A stretch of DNA of 64,000 bases, taken from positions 3,472,001 to 3,536,000 of the forward strand of contig NZ_CP013232.1 of NCBI RefSeq assembly GCF_001584145.1, read 5' to 3'. Positions 63,935 to 64,000 of the stretch are shown here, one piece after another. Under the pieces are notes generated by a model. That model had not been told where the DNA came from and ran no database searches. It saw nothing but the letters and a program-made list of their open reading frames with translations. A program made the position numbers and the translations under genes. This DNA is from Collimonas fungivorans (GTDB lineage: Bacteria; Pseudomonadota; Gammaproteobacteria; Burkholderiales; Burkholderiaceae_D). The stretch's first letter is position 1, and each line of letters begins with the position of its first letter.

Positions 63935-64000
63935 TCATTTCTTGATAACGATGTGATTGACCACGCTGGTTACCCTGTCGACTGCCTTGGCCACCACGAT
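63935..64000 (-). CDS. Unidentified gene, C-terminal end only
   Basis: The last 21 codons plus stop of an upstream gene that runs off the right edge, ending VTSVVNHIVIKK. Its stop overlaps a possible start of the small Trp-rich gene (ATGA), suggesting an operon. Nothing more can be assigned. Confidence 0.5.
   Translation of the reverse strand: MVVAKAVDRVTSVVNHIVIKK

Overview
This is a chromosomal window of a GC-rich betaproteobacterium, most likely an Oxalobacteraceae member (Collimonas, Herbaspirillum or Janthinobacterium type). Pointers are the parE-transglycosylase-parC order, a Gcr-type membrane 'recombinase', DUF4148 and DUF2917 proteins, a PPi-type phosphofructokinase and a complete Liv-type ABC cluster. 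No rRNA, tRNA, CRISPR array, insertion sequence or integrated phage core was seen. Taxonomy is inferred from gene content only.

Layout. 1-5735: heavy-metal efflux (czcB-like adaptor cut by the left edge, czcC-like outer-membrane factor, two small exported proteins) and a divergent czcRS/copRS-type two-component pair with a palindromic operator. 5800-12189: two small c-type cytochromes, a frameshifted Gcr-family gene, a MoxR/CoxE-like pair and a degenerate receiver protein. 12497-17992: parE, a lytic transglycosylase and parC. 18186-25717: aminotransferase, RidA, a DUF2917-LysE-DMT operon divergent from a MocR regulator across an array of 11-bp repeats, then htpG behind a sigma32-type promoter. 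25810-30538: a VIT/VWA/DUF2135 protein divergent from an ECF sigma and its membrane partner. 30576-34603: an orphan FitA antitoxin with a truncated toxin remnant, the threonine-degrading tdh-kbl pair with a divergent XRE-cupin regulator, and a glycine-zipper lipoprotein.

34816-46369: SDR, two AMP-forming acyl-CoA ligases and a five-part Liv ABC importer, divergent from a Crp/Fnr regulator; livG carries two frameshifts. A deoxyinosine glycosylase and a spermidine synthase-like protein follow. 46388-56846: a GspE/PilB ATPase, a lone periplasmic binding protein, a 156-nt imperfect hairpin, pfp convergent with class I aldolase, OsmC, an OsmB-like lipoprotein, two Crp/Fnr paralogues, and a lipoprotein joining 11 MORN repeats to a C13 (legumain-type) protease domain. 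56909-64000: VOC and DGPF/YciI proteins with a frameshifted ECF42-type sigma factor, an XRE-cupin regulator and GNAT enzyme, an acyltransferase preceded by a structured RNA with its own promoter and terminator, an S41 protease, and two small genes at the right edge.

The observations most worth checking are the roughly 154-nt RNA at 61723-61876, the repeat array that overlaps the MocR start codon, the FitA orphan with its toxin stump and operator, the MORN-C13 lipoprotein, and four independent one-base frameshifts that all lie at CCGG-rich sites and may be assembly errors.
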